A DNA stretch of 38,269 bases from Asticcacaulis sp. (GCF_027484505.1 NZ_JAIXSV010000007.1:1-38269); one strand, 5' to 3'; positions 15,348-23,390 are shown, numbered from the stretch's first letter. Translations and numbers: made by a program. The notes: a model not told the origin generated them from the letters alone.

Positions 15348-17278
15348 ATCTGACGCGTTTCCTAACCCGATTCTGGGCTGACCGGCCGCTGGCGCTCAAG
15401 GGGCTGGTGGTGGTGGCCCTGCCGCTGGCCATACTGCTGGTGTCGCTCAGCCTGCTGTTTCAGGCCAGCCACGCCGAGGAGGAGGCCGAAGACGATGTGC
15501 GTCGCGCCTTCGCCGTGCAGCGCGACACCTATCAGGTCCATGCCCTTCTGGCCGAAGCCGCCGCCGGGGTGCGCGGTTATGTCCTGACGCGGCAGGCGCG
15601 GTTTCTGGAGCCCTATCGCAAGGCCGAGGCCGATCTGCCGCCAACCTTTGACAGGCTGGATGGCATCATTCGCGACGCCGAAATCCGTCAGCGTTTTGAG
15701 CGCATCCGCTCGCTGGCCGTGCGCAAACGCGAAGGCCTGCACACCATTGTCGAACTGGCCGATGGGCGGCTAGGCAACGAACGGAACACGGCTGAGATCG
15801 AGGCCGCGCTGGTGTCCAACAAGATCGTGCTTGATGCCATGCGACAGGAAATCGACCGCATTCAGGTGCGCGAAAACGCGCTTCTCGATCAAAGACTGCG
15901 GCGTGTGGAACAGGTGCGCAACCGCTTCCTGCTGCTGACCGCCATCAGCGCCATTGTCGGCCTTCTGGGCAGTCTGGCGGCCGTTTATCTGTTCTCGACG
16001 GGCATTGTGCGCCGTATCGGCAATCTTGAGGACAATGCCGAGCGGCTGGCGCAGGGGGAAGCGCTGAACGACCTGCCGCAGGACGCCGATGAGATCGGGC
16101 GACTGGCGCAGCGGCTGACGCGCGCCAGTGCGCTTTTGCGCGGCCGTGAACAGGCCTTGCGTGAAAGCGAGGAACGCTTCCGCCTCGTGATCGAAGAGGT
16201 GCGTGACTACGGCATTTTTGCGCTGGATCCCGATGGCGTGGTGACCAGCTGGAATCTGGGGGCTGAGCGTATCAAGGGCTGGACGGCGCCGGAAATTCTG
16301 GGCCAGCATTTCAGCCACTTCTACCCCGACGAAACACGCGACTTTCTGCCCGCCCAGATGCTGCAACGGGCGCGCGATCGCGGCACGGTCGAAGACGAGG
16401 GCTGGCGGCTGCGTAAGGACGGCTCACGCTTCTGGGCCAATGTGGTGATCACCAGCCTGCACGACGATAATGGTCAGGTGCGCGGCTTTGCCAAGGTGAC
16501 GCGCGACATGACCGAACGCCGCCGCAGCGAAGAGGCACTGCGCATGGCGCGTGAGGACGCCATCGCCGCCAATCTGGCCAAGAGCGAATTCCTGTCGCGG
16601 ACCAGCCACGAACTGCGCACGCCGATGAGCGCCATTCTGGGCTTTGGGCAGTTGCTGGAGCTGGATGAAGAGACGCTGTCGCCGCCGCACCGGGCCGCCG
16701 TACAGCAGATTATGAAGGCCGGACGGCATCTTCTGTCGCTGATCAACGACCTGCTCGATATTTCCAGCATCGAAGCCGGGGCGACCGATATGTCGATTGA
16801 AGCGGTCGATCTGGACGACGTGGTGCAGGAGGTGCACGCGCTGGCCGCGCCGATTGTGGCCACCGGCGGGCTGACCTTCCAGCTTGAGGCGGCCGAGCCC
16901 GGCCTGATCGCCCAGGCGGACCGGCGGCGGCTGATTCAGGTCCTTCTGAACCTGATTGCCAATGCGGCCAAATATAACCGTACCGGCACCTGCGTGCGTC
17001 TGGCCTATGGGCGGAGGGGCGACGACATCCGCCTCGAGGTCGAAGACGATGGCGAAGGCATCGACCCGTCGGCGGCCTCACGCCTGTTCACGCCGTTTGA
17101 CCGGCTGGGCCAGCAATCGAAGACGCGCGTCGAAGGCACCGGTCTTGGGCTGGCCCTATCCAAGCGCCTCGTGGAATCCATGAGCGGACAAATTGGCTAT
17201 GAGGCCCCGGCGCAAGGGGCGCGCTTCTGGTTCACCCTGCCAGCGGCACCCTCTACCCCCGATAAACCAGAGGACTGA
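15344..17278 (+). CDS. CHASE3-HAMP-PAS sensor histidine kinase
   Basis: A 644-residue membrane kinase. Domains: TM1 about 20-40, periplasmic CHASE3 about 45-180 (with the GVRGYVLTRQARFLEPY helix), TM2 about 197-217, HAMP about 216-265, PAS about 275-390 (DYGIFALDPDGVVTSWNLGAERIKGW), HisKA about 412-477 with SHELRTPMSAILGF and phospho-His 422, HATPase_c about 520-635 (N-box NLIANAAKYN, G1 DDGEGI, G2 GTGLGLAL). There is no receiver domain of its own, so the single-domain receiver downstream is the likely partner. Its ATG overlaps the regulator stop (ATGA), so all four genes probably form one operon. PAS often binds haem or flavin; the signal here is unknown. Confidence 0.93.
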   Translation: MNLTRFLTRFWADRPLALKGLVVVALPLAILLVSLSLLFQASHAEEEAEDDVRRAFAVQRDTYQVHALLAEAAAGVRGYVLTRQARFLEPYRKAEADLPPTFDRLDGIIRDAEIRQRFERIRSLAVRKREGLHTIVELADGRLGNERNTAEIEAALVSNKIVLDAMRQEIDRIQVRENALLDQRLRRVEQVRNRFLLLTAISAIVGLLGSLAAVYLFSTGIVRRIGNLEDNAERLAQGEALNDLPQDADEIGRLAQRLTRASALLRGREQALRESEERFRLVIEEVRDYGIFALDPDGVVTSWNLGAERIKGWTAPEILGQHFSHFYPDETRDFLPAQMLQRARDRGTVEDEGWRLRKDGSRFWANVVITSLHDDNGQVRGFAKVTRDMTERRRSEEALRMAREDAIAANLAKSEFLSRTSHELRTPMSAILGFGQLLELDEETLSPPHRAAVQQIMKAGRHLLSLINDLLDISSIEAGATDMSIEAVDLDDVVQEVHALAAPIVATGGLTFQLEAAEPGLIAQADRRRLIQVLLNLIANAAKYNRTGTCVRLAYGRRGDDIRLEVEDDGEGIDPSAASRLFTPFDRLGQQSKTRVEGTGLGLALSKRLVESMSGQIGYEAPAQGARFWFTLPAAPSTPDKPED

Positions 17279-17288
17279 GACCACGACC

Positions 17289-17732
17289 ATGCCGGGACAC
17301 CTGATCGCACCGGGAGACCTTCTGTCACGTCGTATCCTCGTCATCGACGACGAAGAGGCCAATGTGCTGCTGCTGATCGCGCTGTTGAAGCGCGAAGGCT
17401 ATAATGATGTGCACGGTATTACCGACCCGGCCCGTGCCATGCAGGCCTATATCGACCTCGCGCCCGATCTGGTGCTTCTCGACCTGATGATGCCGGAAGT
17501 GGACGGGTTTCAGCTTCTCGAAGCCTTTGGTCGCCACGAACGCGCCGATGAATACCGCCCGGTTCTGGTGCTTACGGCGGACACCACGCTTCAGGCGCGC
17601 CGCCGCGCCCTGTCTCTGGGGGCCAAGGACTTTGTGGCGAAACCCTTCGACGTCATCGAAGTGGCCTTACGCATTTCGAATCTTCTGGAAACGCGGCTTT
17701 TGTACGAGCGCCTGCGCGCGCAGCAGGCCTGA
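17289..17732 (+). CDS. Single-domain response regulator (CheY-like receiver)
   Basis: A 147-residue receiver without output domain. Acidic pair D20/D21, phosphorylation Asp 65 in LVLLDLMMPE, Thr 96 (LVLTAD) and Lys 118 (VAKPFD) are all in place. The sequence most resembles the receiver of RpfG-type HD-GYP regulators (ATP-free EEANVLLLIALLKREGY), but the protein ends after a C-terminal helix at 147. It would pass phosphate or bind a partner protein, as CheY or DivK do. I chose the ATG at 17289; upstream sequence in frame belongs to the end of the kinase gene. The gene lies ten bases after the CHASE3 kinase and meets kdpE tail to tail, three bases apart, with no terminator visible between. Confidence 0.9.
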   Translation: MPGHLIAPGDLLSRRILVIDDEEANVLLLIALLKREGYNDVHGITDPARAMQAYIDLAPDLVLLDLMMPEVDGFQLLEAFGRHERADEYRPVLVLTADTTLQARRRALSLGAKDFVAKPFDVIEVALRISNLLETRLLYERLRAQQA

Positions 17733-17735
17733 GTT

Positions 17736-18440
17736 TCAGGTCGTCTTTGACGGGGCCTCAAGCCGGTAGCCAATGCCGGGCTCATTAACGATAAACTGAT
17801 CGCGCGCCGGGTCAATTTCGAGCTTCTGGCGCAACTGCGCGATATAGATGCGCAGATACTGATTGTCGTCGGCCTGAGCGTCTCCCCATACCTTCTGCAT
17901 CAGGTATTTGTGGGTGAGCAGTTTTCCGGCGTGTGTGGCCAGAACCTTCAGCAGGGCAAACTCCTTGGGCGACAGCTTGATCGGATTGTCGCGGACGGAC
18001 ACCTTGTGAGCCGCCAGATCGATACAGAGGTCGCCGACTTCGACCCGCGTATCTTCGGCGGAAGCGACGATGGAGTCGCGTAAGGATGCCCGCAGGCGTG
18101 CCATTAACTCCGCCGTGCCAAAGGGTTTGGTGACGTAGTCATTGGCGCCCAGATCAAACGCCTTCACCTTTTCCTCTTCCTGATCGCGCACGGACACGAC
18201 CAGAATCGGCATTTTGGACCAGCTACGGATTGAGCCGATGACCTCCGTGCCGTCAATGTCGGGCAGGCCGAGGTCCAGCAGCACCGCGTCCGGTTTGACC
18301 GAGGTCGCCAGACGAATGCCTTCGCGCCCTGTCTCGGCCGGGATGACCGTATAGTCGTGAGAGGTCAGGGTGATGGTCAGAAACTTGCGCACCTGCGGGT
18401 CGTCTTCGATGACCAGTACCTTGGGCTGCAAACCGCTCAT
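17736..18440 (-). CDS. kdpE: KdpE-type response regulator
   Basis: A 234-residue OmpR/PhoB-family regulator. The receiver has IEDD near residue 12, phospho-Asp 56 (AVLLDLGLPDIDG), and Lys in YVTKPFG; a winged helix runs from about 130 to 228 (LSPKEFALLKVLATHAGKLLTHKYLMQKVWG, DDNQYLRIYIAQLRQKLE, GIGYRLE). The wing sequence and the DNQYLRIYI stretch are characteristic of KdpE, which turns on the high-affinity K+ pump operon. No kdpFABC genes are visible here. Its start overlaps the sensor stop by four bases, so the two are translated together. kdpE is the second gene in the operon. Confidence 0.92.
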   Translation of the reverse strand: MSGLQPKVLVIEDDPQVRKFLTITLTSHDYTVIPAETGREGIRLATSVKPDAVLLDLGLPDIDGTEVIGSIRSWSKMPILVVSVRDQEEEKVKAFDLGANDYVTKPFGTAELMARLRASLRDSIVASAEDTRVEVGDLCIDLAAHKVSVRDNPIKLSPKEFALLKVLATHAGKLLTHKYLMQKVWGDAQADDNQYLRIYIAQLRQKLEIDPARDQFIVNEPGIGYRLEAPSKTT

Positions 18441-19957
18441 TCCGTCTCCTCCTCAAAGGTCGCCAGAGGCAGCGTCGCCGCCGTCGGCAACCAGACACGC
18501 ATACAGGCCCCTGTGCCGTCGGGTGGGTCTATAGCCTCGATACGCCCGCCGTAAGAGGCCACGATCTCGCGGCAGATGTAAAGTCCCAGACCCGTGCCGG
18601 CAATCTTGCGATCGCCTTCTACGGCACGGTAAAACTTGGTAAAAACCGGCTCACGCAGAGGCGGCGGAATGCCCCCCCCCTCATCATCGACATCAATGTC
18701 AACACCGTCCGAAGTGACGCGGGCATCAATGGTGATCTCGCCTTCGGGTGGGCCGTATTTAATGGCGTTTTCGATCAGGTTCAGCAGGACAAGGTCAAAC
18801 AGCGAAGCATTGAGGTTCAGAAGCGGAAACCCCGCTTCGACATTTACGCGAAACTTTTGCCGGCCGATCATAGGGCGCAGGGTGCGCAAGACCCCTGAGA
18901 TGGCGTCGCGAATGTGCAGGGGCTCACTGCGTGGCCGCACACCGGCCTCAAGGCGGCTGATCTCGACCAGATTGACCACATAGCGGTTCAGCCTCAGGGC
19001 TTCGGTCAGTCCATCATTGACGATCTCCCGCGCGTCGGTGTCCACACGGCCCTCCAGCGCCTCCAGCGCGCCGACTATGCCGACCAGCGGCGTTTTGAAG
19101 TCGTGCGATAATGAGGACAGCATGGCACTCATGAAGCGCTCGCGGTCGGCCTGACGCACCTGTTGTTCGTGGGCTTCGGTCAGGGCGGCCCGGCTGAGGG
19201 CACTGGCCACCTGCGCGGCCAGGGTCGGCAGCAGGCTGGGGGGGAAGCGTTCGACCGGAAACGGCGCATGATCTTGCGGTGTAAAGACCAGCACCCCCAG
19301 CCTCTTTTCGCCGTCGATCAGGGGCAGGATCAGGCGCGGATCGTGCGGCGCCAGCACCTGACCGGCCCCCGCAGATGCGCCTTCCTGCGCCGCTTCGAAC
19401 AAGAGCGGGTCATCGACGGGTACATCCTTGTACCAGATCTGACAGGGCACGGTGGTCAGGGCACTCAGGCAGGCTTCGCTGGCCGCCTGCACCTGCGCGA
19501 CGGTGGTTTTGCCGACAAGGTCCTGATTGAGTTGATAAAGCCCTCTCAATACGTTTTCGCGTGCCTGACTTTCGCCGGTGATGCGGCGCAGGCGCGTCGT
19601 CAGAGCGCTGACCACAAGCGTAACGATGAGCAGCACGACGATCTTGGCCACCGCCTGCGGGTTGGTCAGGTCGAAGGTCCAGAAGGGCGGCAGCAGGACC
19701 AGATTGTAGGTGATGACGCTGAGCGCCACCGTCACCAGCGCCAGCCGCAGATCGAGAAAGATGGCCGCCGCCAGAACGGGCAGGACAAACAGGATGCTCA
19801 ATGCCTCAGGCGAGGGAAAGCCGGACTGCATCAGGATGTAACTGATGCAGGCGGCCGCAAAGACCATGACAAGGCTCAGCAGCCCTTCCTGCCACAGGGC
19901 AGGCTGGCCCCGTAACACCGGCAAGGGGGGAGTGTCCAGAAACGGAGGCAGACGCAT
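18437..19957 (-). CDS. KdpD-like sensor kinase lacking the N-terminal KdpD/Usp domains
   Basis: A 506-residue kinase. It has four membrane helices in the DUF4118 arrangement (about 25-45, 52-70, 71-92, 104-122), a GAF-like domain (about 140-255), HisKA with SSLSHDFKTPLVGIVGALEAL (phospho-His 285) and HATPase_c (about 390-500, NLIENAIKYG, DDEGGGI, GTGLGLYI). Full KdpD is about 900 residues and begins with a cytoplasmic KdpD/UspA region that senses K+ and c-di-AMP; that half is missing. The start fits a complete membrane protein, so this is a natural short form, not a broken gene. A run of nine Cs (18672-18680) encodes the GGG of the nucleotide-binding G1 box. The putative ligand is unknown; K+ or turgor is a guess from the family. 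Confidence 0.9.
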   Translation of the reverse strand: MRLPPFLDTPPLPVLRGQPALWQEGLLSLVMVFAAACISYILMQSGFPSPEALSILFVLPVLAAAIFLDLRLALVTVALSVITYNLVLLPPFWTFDLTNPQAVAKIVVLLIVTLVVSALTTRLRRITGESQARENVLRGLYQLNQDLVGKTTVAQVQAASEACLSALTTVPCQIWYKDVPVDDPLLFEAAQEGASAGAGQVLAPHDPRLILPLIDGEKRLGVLVFTPQDHAPFPVERFPPSLLPTLAAQVASALSRAALTEAHEQQVRQADRERFMSAMLSSLSHDFKTPLVGIVGALEALEGRVDTDAREIVNDGLTEALRLNRYVVNLVEISRLEAGVRPRSEPLHIRDAISGVLRTLRPMIGRQKFRVNVEAGFPLLNLNASLFDLVLLNLIENAIKYGPPEGEITIDARVTSDGVDIDVDDEGGGIPPPLREPVFTKFYRAVEGDRKIAGTGLGLYICREIVASYGGRIEAIDPPDGTGACMRVWLPTAATLPLATFEEETE

Positions 19958-20032
19958 GAGGCAGAGCCTAAATCGGTTTGGGGCGAAAGGATAGGAGAAC
20001 TGTCGGGCGAAATCCGTGAGAGGCGACCCATC

Positions 20033-20073
20033 AAAAAAATGGAAGCCGCCGGTGCACCAGCCCGGCGGCTTCC
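20033..20073 (-). terminator. Terminator after the YccA/57-residue gene pair
   Basis: A 12-bp perfect stem, GGAAGCCGCCGG (20041-20052) with CCGGCGGCTTCC (20062-20073), followed on the minus strand by a run of seven Ts (20033-20039 are As on plus). It ends the minus-strand transcript from 21131 and separates it from the kdp-like genes. Confidence 0.9.
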
Positions 20074-20139
20074 CGCAGCGGTCTCTCCTACCGCTGGACG
20101 GCCCGTGATCCGATGTAAGTCAATCGGTCCGGGCGAAAA

Positions 20140-20180
20140 CGGTTCCCTGCGCTGGGGGGGGGGCGATGGCGCGGGAACCG
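20140..20180 (-). other. Hairpin with a ten-G tract
   Basis: CGGTTCCC (20140-20147) pairs with GGGAACCG (20173-20180); the pairing continues with GCGC/GCGC and one bulged base. The loop holds ten consecutive Gs (20154-20163). It lies between the small gene stop (20187) and the terminator. It may be a 3' end stability structure. Confidence 0.4.
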
Positions 20181-20186
20181 ATCCCT

Positions 20187-20360
20187 TTATCGCAGTAATC
20201 TGTTGTTCATGCGCTCGGTACGCTTACGGGACTCGCGACGTGCGGAGCGAAAACTCAGAGTGTCGATCAGGATATCTTCTTCGCGTTCGGCGGCCCGGCG
20301 GGAGCGGCGCTCGCGGTAGGGGTTGCCGGTTTCGTCGAAGTAGAAATCATCATAGTCCAT
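20187..20360 (-). CDS. Small highly charged protein, 57 residues
   Basis: A short gene below usual size cut-offs. It reads MDYDDFYFDETGNPYRERR, then a strongly charged stretch (about 16 Arg in 57 residues and many Asp/Glu), and ends RMNNRLLR before TAA. No membrane segment or cysteine. GGGAG lies eight to nine bases before the ATG, and the start comes 15 bases after the YccA stop, so it is most likely the second gene of that operon. The N-terminal DYDDFYFDETGNPYRERR pattern looks like an acidic or tyrosine-rich tail with a turn. Not recognised. It could be a partner or regulator of the membrane protein, which is inference from position. Confidence 0.65.
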   Translation of the reverse strand: MDYDDFYFDETGNPYRERRSRRAAEREEDILIDTLSFRSARRESRKRTERMNNRLLR

Positions 20361-20375
20361 GGTCGTCTCTCCCGG

Positions 20376-21131
20376 TTATCGCCGCTCACCGGTGAGGTGC
20401 AGCAGGCTGGTGAAGATGTTGATGACGTTGATGTAGAGCGACAGGGCCCCCAGGATCATGATCTTGCCGCGGGTTTCTCCCTGATCGGACAGATCGTAAT
20501 ACAGGCCCTTCAGGCGCTGGGTGTTATAGGCCGTCAGCGCGGTGAAGATCAGCACACCCAGGGCCGACAGGGCCAGTTGCAGCCATGAACTCTGGAGCAG
20601 CAGATTAACAAGGCTGGCGACGATCAGGCCGATGACGGCCATCATAAGAAACCCGCCGAAACGCGTCAGGTCCTGCCTGGTGGTGTAGCCCCAGAAACTG
20701 GTCAGGCCGAAGGTGATCGCCGTGATCAGAAAGGCCTGGGCGATAGAGGCACCGGTATAGGCCAGCACGATCGAGGTCAGCGACAGGCCCATAATGGCGG
20801 CAAAGACCCAGAAGCTGAACTGCGCCGTGGCGAGGCTCATGCGCATTACGCCAAAGCCTAAGACCATAGCCATCACCAGCGGGGCAAAGGCCAGACCCCA
20901 TCCGAGGCCGGTCAGGCCGCTGATGCGGTCGCCGGACATGACGTAGACTGCATTAATGAAATCGGGTGACTGCGCCGCCAGAAAGGCCACACCGCCTGAG
21001 ATCAGCAAGGCCAGACCCATACGGTTATATATGCCCATCATGTAGCGGCGCAGATCGCCGTCCATGGTCAGGGTTCGGGTGGTGGCTCCGCTCCCATTGA
21101 ACAGGTCGCGGGAGTGGCCGCGGGGTTGCAT
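20376..21131 (-). CDS. Bax inhibitor-1/YccA-family membrane protein
   Basis: A 251-residue protein with about seven membrane segments, of the BI-1/YccA/YbhL (UPF0005) family. A hydrophilic N-terminus of about 25 residues (TMDGDLRRYMMGIYNRMGLALLISG) is followed by helices including VMAMVLGFGVMRMS, FWVFAAIMGLSLTSIVLAYTG, FLITAITFGLTSFWGYTTR and the C-terminal MILGALSLYINVINIFTSLLHL. The conserved Asp motif of the family near the last helices is partly replaced by this N-rich segment. Bacterial members include YccA, which modulates FtsH, and the YetJ Ca2+ leak channel. There are two ATGs; I chose 21131, six bases after AAAGGAG, over 21137, which directly abuts it. It is the first gene of a two-gene operon ending at the terminator at 20033. 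Confidence 0.91.
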   Translation of the reverse strand: MQPRGHSRDLFNGSGATTRTLTMDGDLRRYMMGIYNRMGLALLISGGVAFLAAQSPDFINAVYVMSGDRISGLTGLGWGLAFAPLVMAMVLGFGVMRMSLATAQFSFWVFAAIMGLSLTSIVLAYTGASIAQAFLITAITFGLTSFWGYTTRQDLTRFGGFLMMAVIGLIVASLVNLLLQSSWLQLALSALGVLIFTALTAYNTQRLKGLYYDLSDQGETRGKIMILGALSLYINVINIFTSLLHLTGERR

Positions 21132-21370
21132 TGTCATCTCCTTTGAGGGGTCGCTCTCGTTTTGAGCCCCTTCACCCTAGCGTGCCGATGCGCCAAGGCG
21201 CTGTATCGAACGGGGCCTGAGATCGCTGTTTTCGTGCCGCCGGGCTGTAAACGCGCCGTAAAAATGACGCGGCGGAAAAACAGCGCCATCGGCCAGACTT
21301 CCCAACGGAAATGCAGCATGGGGGTGCGCTAGAACGGGCAGGTTGATATTCATTCCAAACAGGCGACCCC

Positions 21371-21598
21371 ATGCCCCTGCGCTGCTGTCCCGACTGCCAG
21401 ATACCGCTCAAGGAAAAGACTCACGGACCCGTCCGGATCGACAAATGCCCGCAGTGCCGCGGCGTCTGGCTCGATAAGGGCGAAATGAACCAGATCGTGG
21501 CGCTCAATCTCGATGGTCTCATGCCCCTCTATGCCCGTCAGCATCCGGCGCGCCCCCACAATGCCCGCTTTTCTGATGAACAGGATCGATCCGCATGA
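21371..21598 (+). CDS. Zinc-ribbon protein (TFIIB-type zf)
   Basis: A 75-residue protein with a single TFIIB-type zinc ribbon (PF13453-like). CPDC (residues 6-9) and CPQC (27-30) are the two CXXC metal-binding pairs, followed by the family's RGVWLDKGEMNQIV helix. These small proteins are common in alphaproteobacteria and their role is unknown; nucleic-acid or protein binding is likely. The C-terminal 20 residues are basic and unstructured. The stop overlaps the TerC start (ATGATGG), so it is translationally coupled to the membrane protein gene that follows. Position suggests regulation or assembly of the downstream metal/ion transport proteins (inference). Confidence 0.85.
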   Translation: MPLRCCPDCQIPLKEKTHGPVRIDKCPQCRGVWLDKGEMNQIVALNLDGLMPLYARQHPARPHNARFSDEQDRSA

Positions 21599-22578
21599 TG
21601 GAGTTTCTTGTCACGCCGGTGATGGACAAGCCCCTGTGGATGTGGGCCGGTTTCATCGGCATCGTTATGGCGCTTCTGGCCTTTGACCTTGGCATTCTGC
21701 ATCGCAAGACGCATGAGGTCAGCATCCGCGAAAGTCTGTGGATGTCGGCCTTCTATATCGCCATTGCACTGGCCTTTGGCGGCTGGGTGTGGTGGTCACT
21801 GGGCGATCAGGCCGGTAAGGAATACCTGACGGGCTTTATCGTCGAAAAGACTCTGGCGCTTGATAATGTCTTCGTTATCTCGCTGATCTTCACCTATTTT
21901 GCCATCCCGCCCCTCTATCAGCACCGCGTGCTGTTCTGGGGGATACTGGGCGTTATCGTCCTGCGCGGCATCATGATCGCGCTGGGGGCCACGCTGGTGT
22001 CGCAATACAGTTGGGTGCTGTACGTCTTTGCTGTCTTCCTGATTTTCACCGGCATTAAGATGCTGTTTGTCGGCGACAAGCACCCGGACATCGGCAACAA
22101 TCCGCTGCTGAAGCTGATGCGGCGCGTCTTTCCGATCAGCGCCGGTCTCGACGGACAGAAGTTCCTGTCCCGTCAGCCTGATCCCAAAACCGGCAAATGG
22201 CGCACCTATGCCACGCCGCTTCTGGTCGCGCTGGCCCTGATCGAATTTGTCGATCTGATCTTTGCGGTCGATAGCGTGCCGGCCATCTTCACCATCACGC
22301 TGGACCCGTTTATCGTCTTCACCAGCAATATCTTCGCCATTCTGGGTCTGCGCGCGCTGTACTTTGCGCTGGCGGCGATCATCCATCGCTTCCGCTATCT
22401 GAAGCCCGCCCTGGCCATCGTGCTGATCTTCATTGGCTCGAAGACCTTTATCGCCGATGCCATGGGGCTGGAGAAGTTTCCTGCCAATATCTCTCTGGGG
22501 GTGACGCTGGGCCTGATTGCCGCCGGTGTGCTTATTTCCCTCATCAAGACCCACAAACCGGGAGGCCACAACTCATGA
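21595..22578 (+). CDS. TerC/Alx-family membrane protein
   Basis: A 327-residue integral membrane protein of the TerC/Alx family with about nine membrane segments. Signature acidic sites are present: the EKTLALDNVFVISLIF motif (about 84-99) and EFVDLIFAVDSVPAIFTIT (about 215-235), each with acidic residues inside helices, as in metal/ion exporters. In E. coli, Alx is involved in Mn2+ export and is induced at alkaline pH; TerC proteins also support tellurite resistance and metal loading of exported enzymes. The large loop at about 155-200 (GDKHPDIGNNPLLKLMRRVFPIS) is typical. Two ATGs are possible, 21595 or 21598. Overlaps the sodium channel gene by ATGA, so three products come from one message. 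Confidence 0.93.
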   Translation: MMEFLVTPVMDKPLWMWAGFIGIVMALLAFDLGILHRKTHEVSIRESLWMSAFYIAIALAFGGWVWWSLGDQAGKEYLTGFIVEKTLALDNVFVISLIFTYFAIPPLYQHRVLFWGILGVIVLRGIMIALGATLVSQYSWVLYVFAVFLIFTGIKMLFVGDKHPDIGNNPLLKLMRRVFPISAGLDGQKFLSRQPDPKTGKWRTYATPLLVALALIEFVDLIFAVDSVPAIFTITLDPFIVFTSNIFAILGLRALYFALAAIIHRFRYLKPALAIVLIFIGSKTFIADAMGLEKFPANISLGVTLGLIAAGVLISLIKTHKPGGHNS

Positions 22579-23390
22579 CGCTCAGGTCCGCACGGCGTCA
22601 GGTCCTGACGATCATCGAACACCCTGCCTTTACCGCGACGGTCGTCACGCTGATTATTCTCAACGCGATCGTTCTGGGGCTGGAGACCTATCCCGCCATC
22701 ATGACCTCGGTCGGCGCGTTTCTGTCCTCCATTGATCAGATCCTGTTGTCCGTCTTTGTGCTGGAATTGTGTCTGCGTCTGTTTGCGCAGGGCTGGCGGT
22801 TCTTCCGCGACCCGTGGAACCTGTTTGATGCGAGCATCATCATCGTGTCTCTTTTGCCCGCCGCAGGCGCCTTCAGCGTCCTGCGCGCCCTCAGGGTGCT
22901 GCGAGTCTTGCGTCTGATTTCCGTTTTCCCCAGCCTCAGACGCGTCATCGGTGGCATAGTGGCGGCCCTGCCCGGTATCGGGTCCATCGGGGCGATACTG
23001 GTGATCATCTATTACGTCTCGGCGGTGATGGCCAGCCAGCTGTTCGGGGCCACGCACCCGCAGTGGTTCGGCACGCTGGATGCCTCCCTGTTCAGCCTGT
23101 TTCAGATCATGACGCTCGAAGGCTGGGCCGATATGGCGCGCAGTCTGGCGGCCACCCATGCCGCCGCCATTCCCTTCATGATCGTCTTCATTCTGGTGGC
23201 GACCTTTACCGTGCTCAACCTGTTTATCGGCGTCATGCTGGAGGCCATGCAGCGGGTTCAGGCGGATAAGGTCGGTCCACCACCCGCTGCCACGGAGGCC
23301 GAAGCGATTGGCGAACTGACAACGGAGGTCGCCGCCCTGAAGGAACAGATCGAAGCACTCACCTGGATACTTACGCGTCCGGACAGGTAA
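22575..23390 (+). CDS. Bacterial voltage-gated sodium channel (NaChBac type)
   Basis: A 271-residue six-helix ion channel subunit. The voltage sensor S4 carries four Arg spaced three apart (R104, R107, R110, R113 in LRALRVLRVLRLISV). S5-pore-S6 follows, with the selectivity filter FQIMTLEGWADM; TLEGW (180-184) corresponds to the TLESW filter of NaChBac, giving a ring of four Glu in the tetramer (Na+ selective). S6 reads FMIVFILVATFTVLNLFIGVMLEAM, and the C-terminus has the neck plus a heptad coiled coil at about 240-265 that tetramerises these channels. This is the right size for a BacNav subunit. Known members drive motility, chemotaxis and pH responses in Bacillus and marine bacteria. It overlaps the TerC gene by four bases. 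Confidence 0.92.
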   Translation: MTLRSARRQVLTIIEHPAFTATVVTLIILNAIVLGLETYPAIMTSVGAFLSSIDQILLSVFVLELCLRLFAQGWRFFRDPWNLFDASIIIVSLLPAAGAFSVLRALRVLRVLRLISVFPSLRRVIGGIVAALPGIGSIGAILVIIYYVSAVMASQLFGATHPQWFGTLDASLFSLFQIMTLEGWADMARSLAATHAAAIPFMIVFILVATFTVLNLFIGVMLEAMQRVQADKVGPPPAATEAEAIGELTTEVAALKEQIEALTWILTRPDR

